Source: Pseudomonadota bacterium (GTDB lineage Bacteria > Pseudomonadota > Alphaproteobacteria > Rhodobacterales > Rhodobacteraceae). From it: a stretch of DNA of 64,000 nucleotides. Below are positions 9,839 through 17,965 of the stretch, one piece after another. The position numbers were made by a program, and so were the translations under genes. The notes beneath the pieces were generated by a model that worked only from the letters and a program-made list of their open reading frames with translations, was not told the origin of the DNA and made no database searches. How positions within the stretch are numbered: the stretch's first letter is position 1; every line of letters begins with the position of its first letter. The stretch covers positions 62,001 to 126,000 of the forward strand of contig JAJXZX010000002.1 of NCBI GenBank assembly GCA_021779835.1, written 5' to 3'.

Positions 9839-11686
9839 TTAGTGCAGCTGCGAGTTGACCGCTTTTATCACGTTATCGTCGAGCGAGATTTTGGTGTCCG
9901 CGACCAGCGCCGAGGCGAACAGCTCGAAGGAATCGGTGGCAAGCCCTTGGCTCGCCTGATCCTGCAAGGCGGTGCGCGCCTTTACCACATCGGCGCTATC
10001 CGCCGGTGACGCTGCAATCGACCCCAGTTGCAACACATAGGTGGTCTGACCATCCTGAAGCACGTCCATGTCGCCAACCGCTTTCATGTTGAATACGGCA
10101 GGCAACAGCGTCGCGGGCGCGCCATCGACGAAGCCAGAGCGCACCAGCGGCGCCACGACCTCTGGTTTGCCAGAGGCCGCAAGCGGATCGCCGCCCTTGA
10201 CGGCAGCGACGATCTGATCGGCACGCGCCTTCAGCTCTTTCGCGGTCTCGGCGGCTTTCCAGCCGGCCAGAACCTTGTCGGCCACCTTGTCATAGGGGAT
10301 CAGCGCCGCCGGGCGCACCTTGTCCAGACGCAGCGCGGCAACGCCGCCATCTTTCAACTGGATGATTTGCGGAAAATCCTCGGGCTTGACTGCCGCCGCC
10401 GCCGTGCGGAATTCCGCATAGGCCGCGATGCCGTCTTGCGTGGTGGCGGTGAAGTCAATGGTGCCAAGCTGCATCCCGGTTTCTTTCGCCAGATCTTCCA
10501 GCGTGGCGCCACTGGCCAGCTTGTCGTTGATGGTTTCGACCTGATCAGAGATCATCTGCCGCGCTTTGTCCTGTTTCAGACCGGCGGCGAGCTTGTCCTT
10601 GGCCTGCTCGAACGTGGTGGTCACGGCCGGAACGATGCTAGTCACGCGGAACAGGGCCGGGCCGAGGCTCGATTGCACCGGGCCCACCACGCCGGGTGCG
10701 GTCAGCGCGAAAACCGCCGTGCCAGACGCGGCGCTCAGCCTGTCTTTCACGACGCTTCCCATGTCGATATCTTTCAGCGTCAAGCCACGGTCCGCGACCA
10801 GTTGTTCAAACGTCGCAGAGCCCGCGTCCAGCTTGGCCTTCGCCGCCGCTGCCTCGGCTTGGGTCGGGTACACCAACCGCTGCACCGCCCGCGTCTCTGG
10901 CTTCACGAATTCGGCCAAGCGTTGCTTGTAAAGATCCTGTAGGGTTTTGTCGTCGATGGTGACCTTGGCGGCTTCCATGTCCGGCGTCAGCGAAACATAG
11001 GTGATGATCTTGGCTTCGGGCGCGGTGAAGTCGGCCTTGTGCCCGTCATAATAGGCCTTCAGCGCGGCATCATCCGGGGTGGCCAGCGGTGCCGTCAGAT
11101 CGGCGGCGGTCAGTTTCAACATGGTGAAGCCGCGCAACTGGCTGATATAGTTCAGGATCGTATCAACATAGGGTTTCGGTGCGGGCACGTCGCCGACGAT
11201 CGCTTGTTGCAGGATCGTGCGCGCCATGTCCACGCGCACCTTGCTTTCATACCCCGCCTCGGTCAGCCCGCTTTGCTTGAGCGTAAAGACATAGGTGTCG
11301 CGGCTGAACTTGCCATCGGGGCCCTGAAATCCTTGGGTCGCCATGATGCTTTTGCGCAGGTTGGCGTCGCCCACCGACAGGCCAAGCCGGTCATTCTCGC
11401 TGTCCAGCGCGGCGGTGGTGACCATCTGTTGGCGCACCAATCCGTCCATGCCCATGCCCATCGCCTGTTCGGCGGTCAGCGTCTTGCCAAACTGGCCGCG
11501 GAACGTGTCCAGCTCTCGCTGCAACGCGCGGCCATAGTCGGTGGTGCTGATCGCCTGATCGCCGACCGTGCCGATGGTTGAGACGGTGCCGCCGAAGTTG
11601 CTGACGCCATAGCCGCCAAGCCCGAAAATCACCATCGCCAGCATGACCCAGGCCATGACCTTACTGCCGGTTTTGCTTCTGAACAT
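9839..11686 (-). CDS. SurA/PpiD-type peptidyl-prolyl isomerase, membrane-anchored
   Basis: About 615 residues starting MFRSKTGSKVMAW. A single N-terminal membrane helix (about residues 10-32) is followed by a large periplasmic region with a SurA-like N-terminal chaperone domain (ALQRELDTFRGQFGKTL, then MGMDGLVRQQMV) and parvulin-like segments (VQSSLGPALFRVTSI; YVLQLGSIAAS at the C-terminus). This layout matches PpiD, the inner-membrane foldase that helps newly exported proteins. An upstream in-frame extension of 108 codons lacks family features and was excluded. It lies directly before trpE in the same direction, an arrangement common in Rhodobacterales. Catalytic activity is not provable here because PpiD parvulin domains are often inactive. 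Confidence 0.86.
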   Translation of the reverse strand: MFRSKTGSKVMAWVMLAMVIFGLGGYGVSNFGGTVSTIGTVGDQAISTTDYGRALQRELDTFRGQFGKTLTAEQAMGMGMDGLVRQQMVTTAALDSENDRLGLSVGDANLRKSIMATQGFQGPDGKFSRDTYVFTLKQSGLTEAGYESKVRVDMARTILQQAIVGDVPAPKPYVDTILNYISQLRGFTMLKLTAADLTAPLATPDDAALKAYYDGHKADFTAPEAKIITYVSLTPDMEAAKVTIDDKTLQDLYKQRLAEFVKPETRAVQRLVYPTQAEAAAAKAKLDAGSATFEQLVADRGLTLKDIDMGSVVKDRLSAASGTAVFALTAPGVVGPVQSSLGPALFRVTSIVPAVTTTFEQAKDKLAAGLKQDKARQMISDQVETINDKLASGATLEDLAKETGMQLGTIDFTATTQDGIAAYAEFRTAAAAVKPEDFPQIIQLKDGGVAALRLDKVRPAALIPYDKVADKVLAGWKAAETAKELKARADQIVAAVKGGDPLAASGKPEVVAPLVRSGFVDGAPATLLPAVFNMKAVGDMDVLQDGQTTYVLQLGSIAASPADSADVVKARTALQDQASQGLATDSFELFASALVADTKISLDDNVIKAVNSQLH

Positions 11687-11787
11687 GATGATTGCCTTCC
11701 TCTGGCCCTGTAGGAATTCGGTGGGTTGACGCATATCGCCACCCTTTGGCGCGTTGTTTAAGGACTCCGGCGCGAGGGGGCAAGTCG

Positions 11788-12966
11788 TCAGATCGTGAAG
11801 GCTTCCAGCCGATCGAAAAGGCTGGCGATACCAGCGCGGTCTATGTTGGCGAAGGCGATGCGCATCTGACGCTTGCCTTCCGCCGAGCCCTCGGGCTGAA
11901 ACATGGTGCCGGGCAACATCAGCACGCCGGCCTCGCGCACCAGACGTTGCGCAAGCTGGTCGGAGGGCAGGTCGAACGGGTGTTCGACATAGGCGAAATA
12001 GGCGCCGCATCCCAACAGCCGCCAGCCTTTGAGGCGGGGAAAGCCCTCCTCAATCGCCGCGCGGCGGTCGAGGATCTCTGCCCGCTCGCCTGCAAGCCAT
12101 TGGCCAAGGTTGCGCATCCCCCAAAGCGCCGCGCGCTGGCCAAGCTGGTTGGCGCAGATCGCCACGGTATCAAGGAACTTTTCCACCTCCGCCAAGCGTC
12201 CAACACTGGCGACCGCCGCGCCAACGCGGTGGCCGGTCAGGCGGTAAGCCTTGGAAAAGGAATAAAGATGCACCAGCGTATCATCCCACTGAGGGTCCGC
12301 AAACAGCGCATGGGGCGCACCAGAGCGGCTATCGAAATCGCGGTAGGTCTCATCAAGGATCAAGGCTAGCCCACGCGCGCGCGCCAGATCAAAGAAGGCC
12401 TGGACCACCTCTGCCGGATACTCCGCGCCACCGGGGTTGTTCGGGCTGACCAGCACGATGGCCCGCGTCTTGGGTCCGATCAGTCGCGCCGCCTCGGCCG
12501 CGTCGGGGATCAGCGTCGCGCCAGTCGCCAGCGGCACCGCCTGCACCCCGGTCATGTCGAGCCACATCTTGTGATTGAAATACCACGGCGTCGGCAGGAT
12601 CACCTCATCGCCTTCGCCCGCAAGGGTCGCAAGGATCGCGGTGAACGCCTGATTACAGCCCGAGGTGATCGCCACTTGTGCAGGCGCAATCGCGCCGCCG
12701 TAAAAGGCCGACCATTGCTGGGCAATCTCGGCGCGCAACTCTGGCAGGCCCAAAACCGGGCCGTAGAGGTGGGCGGCATCGTCGGTCAGCGCGGCCTCGG
12801 CAATCGCTTGGCGCAAGGGCAGGGGCGGCGCCTGCACGGGCGCGGCCTGACTGACGTTGATCAGAGGGCGCTCGGGCGGGAAGGTCACGCCCTCCAGCCA
12901 GCGCCGCGCCTCCATCACCGGCGGCGGAAAGGTGGCGGCCATGTGGGGATTGATCGGATGCGTCAT
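11788..12966 (-). CDS. PLP-dependent class I/II aminotransferase
   Basis: 392 residues, fold type I aminotransferase. Seen in order: GLPELRAEIAQQW, the TSGCNQAF cofactor segment, VLVSPNNPGGAEYP (substrate/PLP Asn), LILDETYRDF (PLP Asp and Tyr) and LYSFSKAYRLTGHRVG containing the Schiff-base Lys. Substrate cannot be read from sequence; annotated relatives are called aspartate/aromatic or methionine aminotransferases. It stands alone between the foldase and the DUF2127 genes in the same direction. The start MTHPINPH is accepted because a short G-rich Shine-Dalgarno-like stretch and no better upstream start are present. Confidence 0.88.
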   Translation of the reverse strand: MTHPINPHMAATFPPPVMEARRWLEGVTFPPERPLINVSQAAPVQAPPLPLRQAIAEAALTDDAAHLYGPVLGLPELRAEIAQQWSAFYGGAIAPAQVAITSGCNQAFTAILATLAGEGDEVILPTPWYFNHKMWLDMTGVQAVPLATGATLIPDAAEAARLIGPKTRAIVLVSPNNPGGAEYPAEVVQAFFDLARARGLALILDETYRDFDSRSGAPHALFADPQWDDTLVHLYSFSKAYRLTGHRVGAAVASVGRLAEVEKFLDTVAICANQLGQRAALWGMRNLGQWLAGERAEILDRRAAIEEGFPRLKGWRLLGCGAYFAYVEHPFDLPSDQLAQRLVREAGVLMLPGTMFQPEGSAEGKRQMRIAFANIDRAGIASLFDRLEAFTI

Positions 12967-13032
12967 CGGAGCCTCGCGCTGATTTTGGGTAGCCTAGCAG
13001 CGGGTTCCGGCGCCGAAAAGCCGATAAGGCGG

Positions 13033-13530
13033 CTATTTTGCCGCTGCGCGACGCAGGCGAAGCTGCTGATGCTCATGCCAGATCAGCCAGATTACGGCCA
13101 GATCGAACAGGGTCAGCGCGATCAGCGACCACGCCCCGGTGAACCAGAACCGTTCCAACTGATAGGCGATAAAGCCAAAAAGCATGACGATCGACGCCGG
13201 ATAGGCCCAGTCGATCCGCAGCACCAGCCCAAGCACAACCGCGAGCCGCATGGTGGCGTGCACGATCATATACCACGCCCAGAAGCTTTGCGACTGCACC
13301 GAAAACCCCTCGGCAAAGTGTAGTGCCCGGAGGGTCAGGTGGTCAGTGGGGGCGCCGGTGATCTCGCGGCGACCAAGCATCTGCGCGGTCCTGACGATCC
13401 AGTCGTTGCTAAGCAACCATAGCCCCAGACCGCCCAGCATCTCTGCCGTAGCTAAAAGGCCCTTTGCCAGCAGGCTGACCTCGAATATCTGATGCAGGCG
13501 ATGTTCTACGGTGGGCGTATAGGTTGTCAT
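13033..13530 (-). CDS. DUF2127 family membrane protein, copy 1
   Basis: 165 residues starting MTTYTPTVEHRLHQIFEVSLLAKGLLA, with four predicted membrane helices. The pattern HQIFEVSLLAKGL, ALHFAEGFSVQSQSFWAWYMIVHA and YPASIVMLFGFIAYQLERFW matches the DUF2127 family of uncharacterised integral membrane proteins. The start at 13530 is preferred to the in-frame ATG at 13599 because the latter overlaps the neighbouring paralogue and adds non-family residues. Function unknown. Confidence 0.82.
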   Translation of the reverse strand: MTTYTPTVEHRLHQIFEVSLLAKGLLATAEMLGGLGLWLLSNDWIVRTAQMLGRREITGAPTDHLTLRALHFAEGFSVQSQSFWAWYMIVHATMRLAVVLGLVLRIDWAYPASIVMLFGFIAYQLERFWFTGAWSLIALTLFDLAVIWLIWHEHQQLRLRRAAAK

Positions 13531-13559
13531 GCGACCCGTCCCTGCGGCTCCCGGTCGGC

Positions 13560-14048
13560 TTATGCAGCCGTGGGGTGCAACTGGCGATATTCGCGCCATA
13601 CCAAGGCAATCACCACCGCATCAAACAACGACAGCGCGATCAATATCGGCGAGTGGTTATGCATGTAGTGCGCCAGTTGATAGACGATAAAGCCGGTCAG
13701 CATCAGGATCGACACCGGATGCGCCCACCACTTTTTCGCCAGCAAGGCCGCAACCACGCCCAGATTCAGCACGCCATGGCCGATCAGATAGATCGACCAG
13801 AACGGATCACTCGCGGTCGAGAAATGGTGCAACGCATGCAGAACCATCCCCGTCACCCCAACGGGATGGTTGTCGAGCGCCGCCGCGGTCCATGTTGCAA
13901 CGCCGGTAAGCCAGCCAGTCCGGCTCGCGATCTGGATCATCGCAGCACCGATCAACTGAAACGTGCCGATCGCCGCCTGCACACCAAGTCCGACGAGATA
14001 GGAGTCATGCAAAAGTCGGGACGTCGTGCTTTCGTTGGGCGTCCCCAT
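13560..14048 (-). CDS. DUF2127 family membrane protein, copy 2
   Basis: 162 residues starting MGTPNESTTS, with four predicted helices and the same layout as the neighbour 29 bp downstream. Shared segments include H-S-LVGLGVQA versus F-S-LLAKGL, YLIGHGVLN, HPVSILMLTGFIVYQL versus YPASIVMLFGFIAYQL, and SLFDAVVIALVWREYRQL versus TLFDLAVIWLIWHEHQQL, so the pair arose by tandem duplication. The start at 14048 excludes 25 residues that would overlap gpt. Role unknown; not predicted to be an enzyme from visible motifs. Confidence 0.82.
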   Translation of the reverse strand: MGTPNESTTSRLLHDSYLVGLGVQAAIGTFQLIGAAMIQIASRTGWLTGVATWTAAALDNHPVGVTGMVLHALHHFSTASDPFWSIYLIGHGVLNLGVVAALLAKKWWAHPVSILMLTGFIVYQLAHYMHNHSPILIALSLFDAVVIALVWREYRQLHPTAA

Positions 14049-14059
14049 GACTTCGGTCC

Positions 14060-14563
14060 TCAATCCTTGCCCCGATACGGTTCGACATATTGTAGCGCCA
14101 TGTCCCATGGAAAAAAGATCCATGTGTCCTGGCTAACCTCGGTGATATAGGTATCGACCATCGGCCTGCCAGAGGGTTTTGCATACACAGTGGCGAAATG
14201 CGCCTTGGGATAAAGATGACGCACCAGTTCCAGCGTCTTGCCGGTATCGACGAGGTCGTCGATCACCAAGACCCCCTCGCCATCGCCCATGATCTCTGCC
14301 TGCGGCGCCTTGATGACGCGCGGCTTGGTCTGTTCCTGATGGTTGTAGGACTTGACCGAGATCGTATCGACGGTGCGGATATCAAGCTCGCGTGCAACAA
14401 TCATCGCGGGCGCCATGCCGCCGCGGGTGATTGCCACCACGGCACGCCATGCCCCATCGTCCGGGCCTTTACCGTCAAGCCGCCACGCCAGCGCGCGGCT
14501 GTCACGGTGGATCTGGTCCCAGCTGACATGAAAGCCCTTTTCATGCGGCAGACGGTCGGTCAT
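14060..14563 (-). CDS. gpt: Xanthine phosphoribosyltransferase
   Basis: 167 residues starting [15 protein letters not shown]. It salvages xanthine and guanine by transferring phosphoribosyl from PRPP. The PRPP-binding motif [15 protein letters not shown] is clear, the loop [12 protein letters not shown] forms the pyrophosphate site, and the C-terminal TWIFFPWDM is typical of Gpt. The start overlaps the fabI stop by 4 bp (ATGA), supporting this start over an upstream ATG that would lie inside fabI. The link with fabI appears positional rather than functional. Confidence 0.95.
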   Translation of the reverse strand: MTDRLPHEKGFHVSWDQIHRDSRALAWRLDGKGPDDGAWRAVVAITRGGMAPAMIVARELDIRTVDTISVKSYNHQEQTKPRVIKAPQAEIMGDGEGVLVIDDLVDTGKTLELVRHLYPKAHFATVYAKPSGRPMVDTYITEVSQDTWIFFPWDMALQYVEPYRGKD

Positions 14564-15396
14564 TGCCCGTCTCCCTTGCCATTGCGGCCGGTCACTACGT
14601 CGATGTCCGGCGCATCGACCGCTTTCATGCCGATCACATGATAGCCCGCGTCGACGTGCAGGTTCTCGCCCGTGGTGCCTGACCCGAGATCGGACAGCAG
14701 GTAAAGCGCGGCCTTGCCGACCTCTTCCTGCGTCACGTTGCGGCGTAGCGGCGAGTTCAGCTCGTTCCACTTCATGATGTAGCGGAAATCGCCGATACCA
14801 GAGGCGGCCAGCGTCTTGATCGGCCCGGCGGAAATTGCGTTGCAGCGGATGCCGATCTTGCCAAGGTCTTCGGCGATATACTTGACCGAGGCCTCAAGCG
14901 CCGCCTTGGCGACGCCCATCACGTTGTAATGGGGCATCACCTGCTCGGCACCATAATAGGTCAGCGTCAGCAGGCTGCCGCCATCGGGCATCAGCGCGGC
15001 GGCGCGGCGACAAACGGCGGTGAAAGAATAGACCGAGATGTCCATCGTCATGCCGAAGTTGCCGCGCGAGGTGTCAACATAGCGGCCGCGCAGCTCGTTC
15101 TTGTCGGAAAAACCGATGGCATGGACCACGAAGTCAAGCTTGCCCCAAACCTTCTCAAGATGCGCGAACAGCGCATCCAGCGAGGATTCGTCTGCCACAT
15201 CACATTCGATCATCTCTGTGGCGCCAATCGAGGCAGCCAAGGGCTCCACACGCTTTTTCAGGGCCTCGCCCTGATAGGAAAAGGCCAGTTCGGCCCCGTG
15301 CTCGGCGCAGGCCCGGGCGATCCCCCAGGCAATGGATTTGTCATTCGCAAGGCCCATGATCAGCCCGCGCTTGCCGTCCATCAGTCGTGTTGACAT
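14560..15396 (-). CDS. fabI: Enoyl-ACP reductase (NADH) FabI
   Basis: 278 residues starting [25 protein letters not shown], the final reductase of type II fatty acid elongation and the triclosan target family. Visible: the [13 protein letters not shown] nucleotide-binding loop, [14 protein letters not shown], and the catalytic Tyr-x6-Lys in the segment [15 protein letters not shown], followed by [17 protein letters not shown] sits 5-7 bases before the ATG at 15396, which favours it over an ATG six codons upstream. It is the first gene of the fabI-gpt operon and divergent from pdxH across 147 bp. Confidence 0.96.
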   Translation of the reverse strand: MSTRLMDGKRGLIMGLANDKSIAWGIARACAEHGAELAFSYQGEALKKRVEPLAASIGATEMIECDVADESSLDALFAHLEKVWGKLDFVVHAIGFSDKNELRGRYVDTSRGNFGMTMDISVYSFTAVCRRAAALMPDGGSLLTLTYYGAEQVMPHYNVMGVAKAALEASVKYIAEDLGKIGIRCNAISAGPIKTLAASGIGDFRYIMKWNELNSPLRRNVTQEEVGKAALYLLSDLGSGTTGENLHVDAGYHVIGMKAVDAPDIDVVTGRNGKGDGQ

Positions 15397-15543
15397 TCGG
15401 TCTTCCTCGCCCACTTCTTCCAGTGTCCTTCCCTGTAGGCGAAGTGACAGTCTGCTTCAAGGGCAGCCTTGGGGCCAAAGCGTCACCCCCGGTGCGCGAC
15501 CTGTCCATTTGGATAGGAATAAATCGTTTGGAAGGAATGGGAA

Positions 15544-16149
15544 ATGGCTGACCGCAACGCTATATTCGCTGGAGACGACCCGTTTGAGATCGCGCGGAGT
15601 TGGCTTGCCGAAGCGGAGCCGAAAGAGCCGAACGATCCCAACGCTATTGCGCTGGCGACAGTGGATGGCGCGGGTTTGCCAAACGTGCGGATGGTGCTGC
15701 TGAAGGAGATCGAGCGTGATGCCTTCATCTTTTACACCAACTACGGCAGCCAGAAGGCGGTCGAGATAGAGGGCGCGGGCAAGGCCGCCTTTGTGTTGCA
15801 TTGGAAGTCGCTGCGCCGCCAGATCAGGGTGCGCGGTCTGACCGAAAAAGAAGATGGCGCGGCGGCGGATTCGTATTTTGCGTCGCGCTCGTTGAAAAGC
15901 CGTCTGGGGGCATGGGCGTCGCATCAGTCCGCGCCGCTTGCATCGCGCGGCGCCCTTCTCGCCGAGGTTGCGCGTATCACGGCAGCCCACGGGACAACTC
16001 CGGCCCGCCCGCCTTTCTGGGGGGGTATCCGGATCAGGCCGCTGGAGATCGAATTCTGGGCCGATGGCGCTTTCCGGTTGCACGATCGCTTTCAATGGCG
16101 GCGGCAAGACATTGGTTCGCAATGGGAAATTCGGCGCCTTAACCCATGA
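15544..16149 (+). CDS. pdxH: Pyridoxamine 5'-phosphate oxidase PdxH
   Basis: 201 residues. This FMN enzyme oxidises pyridoxine or pyridoxamine phosphate to PLP. Visible motifs are the FMN-binding [24 protein letters not shown] stretch (split here as RMVLLKEI and [12 protein letters not shown]), [32 protein letters not shown] and the invariant C-terminal RLNP. GGAATGGGAA precedes the ATG. It is divergent from fabI. A short perfect inverted repeat begins one base after the stop. Confidence 0.96.
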   Translation: MADRNAIFAGDDPFEIARSWLAEAEPKEPNDPNAIALATVDGAGLPNVRMVLLKEIERDAFIFYTNYGSQKAVEIEGAGKAAFVLHWKSLRRQIRVRGLTEKEDGAAADSYFASRSLKSRLGAWASHQSAPLASRGALLAEVARITAAHGTTPARPPFWGGIRIRPLEIEFWADGAFRLHDRFQWRRQDIGSQWEIRRLNP

Positions 16150-16168
16150 ATTTCACGCTTCGTGAAAT
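16150..16168. repeat. Inverted repeat between pdxH and the cold-shock gene
   Basis: ATTTCACG, a 3-base loop, then CGTGAAAT: a perfect 8-bp stem immediately after the pdxH stop. No T-run follows, so it is either a weak terminator or a protein-binding palindrome in the cold-shock gene's leader region. Confidence 0.6.
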
Positions 16169-16269
16169 GCACTATAAGACAGGTTTGTTTCTTTTGGGCT
16201 TGAATTCGGCGTCGTGTTACCTGCAACTCGCGTCTCGTGAAGGACTTCGTTTGGGGAAGCGAAAAATAA

Positions 16270-16806
16270 ATGACTGATGAAGAGAAAGCCTCGCACCAAG
16301 TGCATGGCCGTGTGAAATGGTTCGATGTGGGCAAAGGGTTCGGCTTCATCATCTCTGATGAGGGCGGCCCTGATATCCTGCTGCATGCCAATGTGCTGCG
16401 CAACTTCGGCCAAAGCTCGGTCGCGGATGGGGCCGGCATCACGGTGAGCATCCAGCAAACACAGCGCGGGGCGCAGGCCGTCGAGGTTCTGTCGATCGAG
16501 CCGCCCGAGGGTGTGGCGCAGACCATGCTGGACGATCTCGGTGGCAATCAGGCGCCCGATCCCGCAACGCAGCCGCTACAGCCCGCACGGGTGAAATGGT
16601 TCGACAAGTCGAAAGGTTTTGGCTTTGCCAACGTCTTCGGCGCGTCAGAAGATGTGTTCATCCACGTCGAGGTTCTGCGCATGTCCGGTTTCGCCGATCT
16701 GCAGCCCGGCGAGGCTGTCTGTCTGCGCATCGTGGATGGCAAGCGCGGGCGCATGGCGACGCAGGTGACCTCGTGGGAAGCGGCGGTGCGTGAGGGAATT
16801 CACTGA
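16270..16806 (+). CDS. Cold-shock protein with two cold-shock domains
   Basis: 178 residues with two cold-shock domains. The first (about residues 10-75) begins HGRVKWFDVGKGFGFI and the second (about 107-172) begins ARVKWFDKSKGFGFA. Each carries the RNP1-like KGFGF motif; RNP2 is intact-like in the second (EDVFIHVEVL) and altered in the first (PDILLHANVL). Such proteins bind single-stranded nucleic acid and remodel mRNA. Double-domain versions are common in Rhodobacteraceae. The gene has a 120-bp upstream region with an inverted repeat. The stop overlaps the next gene's start (TGATG). Confidence 0.93.
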   Translation: MTDEEKASHQVHGRVKWFDVGKGFGFIISDEGGPDILLHANVLRNFGQSSVADGAGITVSIQQTQRGAQAVEVLSIEPPEGVAQTMLDDLGGNQAPDPATQPLQPARVKWFDKSKGFGFANVFGASEDVFIHVEVLRMSGFADLQPGEAVCLRIVDGKRGRMATQVTSWEAAVREGIH

Positions 16807-17273
16807 TGCGCTACGCCTTGGCGTTTGCTGCATCGCTGCTTGCCGGTGGCGCCCACGCCGCCTGTAGCCCGGATCGGGTCGATTTCCGTGGCCCGCACGG
16901 CACGTCGCAGTTTTCCGTTGAGGTCGCGCTGACGCCGGCACAGCGAGAGCGCGGGTTGATGGATCGCAGCGCGATGCCCGCGACCTCTGGCATGTTGTTC
17001 GTCTATCAAGTGCCGGAACATGCCTATTTCTGGATGAAGGACACGCTGATCCCGCTTGACATGATCTTTGTCGATGCGACCGGCACCGTCGCGCGCGTTC
17101 AGGCCAATGCGGTGCCGCAAGACCTCAGCATTATTGACGGCGGAGACGGCGTCGCGGCGGTCGTTGAAGTCAACGGCGGCGTCGCAAGAGCGCGCGGCAT
17201 CGAACCCGGGGCGCAGATGCGCACCCCGTACCTTCCGCAGGCCACCGCGCTTTGGCCGTGTTCTTCACCTTAG
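16806..17273 (+). CDS. DUF192 family secreted protein
   Basis: 155 residues with a clear signal peptide (MRYALAFAASLLAGGAHA, cleavage near residue 18). The mature part is the DUF192 domain: ERGLMDRSAMPATSGMLFVY, then YFWMKDTLIPLDMIFVD and GGVARARGIEPGAQM. DUF192 proteins are small periplasmic beta-rich proteins of unresolved function. The start shares a base with the upstream cold-shock stop, so it is translationally coupled. The two-gene arrangement is frequent in this family. Confidence 0.88.
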   Translation: MRYALAFAASLLAGGAHAACSPDRVDFRGPHGTSQFSVEVALTPAQRERGLMDRSAMPATSGMLFVYQVPEHAYFWMKDTLIPLDMIFVDATGTVARVQANAVPQDLSIIDGGDGVAAVVEVNGGVARARGIEPGAQMRTPYLPQATALWPCSSP

Positions 17274-17314
17274 GGCTTTCGCTCAGTTCACTTCCCCGCT
17301 AGAGAAGCGTTCGT

Positions 17315-17391
17315 CGGGGCGTAGCGCAGCCTGGTAGCGCGACGGTTTTGGGTACCGTAGGCCGTAGGTTCGAATCCTATCGCCCCGACCA
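17315..17391 (+). tRNA. tRNA-Pro (anticodon UGG), CCA encoded
   Basis: A 77-nt cloverleaf. Acceptor stem CGGGGCG pairs with CGCCCCG, followed by discriminator A and a genomically encoded CCA. The anticodon stem ACGGT/ACCGT encloses the 7-base loop TTTGGGT, giving anticodon TGG. The T arm contains GGTTCGAATCC. The D arm has AGCCTGGTAG. Confidence 0.96.
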
Positions 17392-17463
17392 CTTTCCCCA
17401 TTTGGATCACCCTTGCGTCCGACGCAGATCTGCCATGCGTGGCTGTCTGCCGCTTGATCCGTG

Positions 17464-17487
17464 AGCATGCTTATAATATAGCATGCT
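17464..17487 (+). promoter_or_regulatory. Probable MarR operator overlapping a -10 element
   Basis: The palindrome AGCATGCT occurs at 17464-17471 and again at 17480-17487, separated by TATAATAT. The spacer contains a consensus -10 hexamer (TATAAT, 17472-17477). The second palindrome runs into the marR start region. The layout suggests that the MarR protein covers its own promoter. No good -35 was seen at 17-bp spacing. Confidence 0.65.
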
Positions 17488-17965
17488 TATGAAAAGCGAC
17501 GGGATAGAAAACTTTGGCCTTCTGCTGCACGACTCGGCACGCTTGCTGCGCGCCCGGTTCGAGGCGCATGGCCGCGAGCTTGGTCTTTCCTCGGCTCAGT
17601 GGCGCCTTTTGGTGCGGCTGAAACGCGAGGGGCGCGCAACGCAGGCCCGTCTTGCCGAGTTGATGGAGATCGAGCCGATCTCTGTTTCGCGTCTGGTGAC
17701 GCGGATGGAAGAGGCGGGCTGGGTCGAACGCCAAGCCGACCCGCATGACCGCCGCATCCGCTTTGTGGTGCCGACCGAGCGCACCCAACGCGTGCTGGCC
17801 GACATCCATACCGTTGCCGGCGCGGTCTATGACGAGGCAATGGCAGGCCTTTCGCCGTCGGAACGACAGGCGCTCGTCTATGGGCTGACCGTGGTTTTGA
17901 ACAATCTATCGGGTGCGAAAACCGCTGATTGCGGTGCGACCCGTGCTCTTGAGGAAGAGAAATGA
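17483..17965 (+). CDS. MarR family transcriptional regulator of the efflux operon
   Basis: 160 residues (158 if the second ATG at 17489 is used). The winged-helix domain runs from about residue 30 to 110: LGLSSAQWRLLVRL, then ARLAELMEIEPISVSRLVTRMEEAGWVERQADPHDRRIRFVV with the DxRxR wing. MarR proteins repress transporter operons until a small ligand binds. The stop overlaps the emrA-like start by 4 bp. A double palindrome enclosing a TATAAT lies on the start; if that is the promoter, the mRNA would be nearly leaderless and the 17489 ATG is plausible. Confidence 0.9.
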   Translation: MLMKSDGIENFGLLLHDSARLLRARFEAHGRELGLSSAQWRLLVRLKREGRATQARLAELMEIEPISVSRLVTRMEEAGWVERQADPHDRRIRFVVPTERTQRVLADIHTVAGAVYDEAMAGLSPSERQALVYGLTVVLNNLSGAKTADCGATRALEEEK

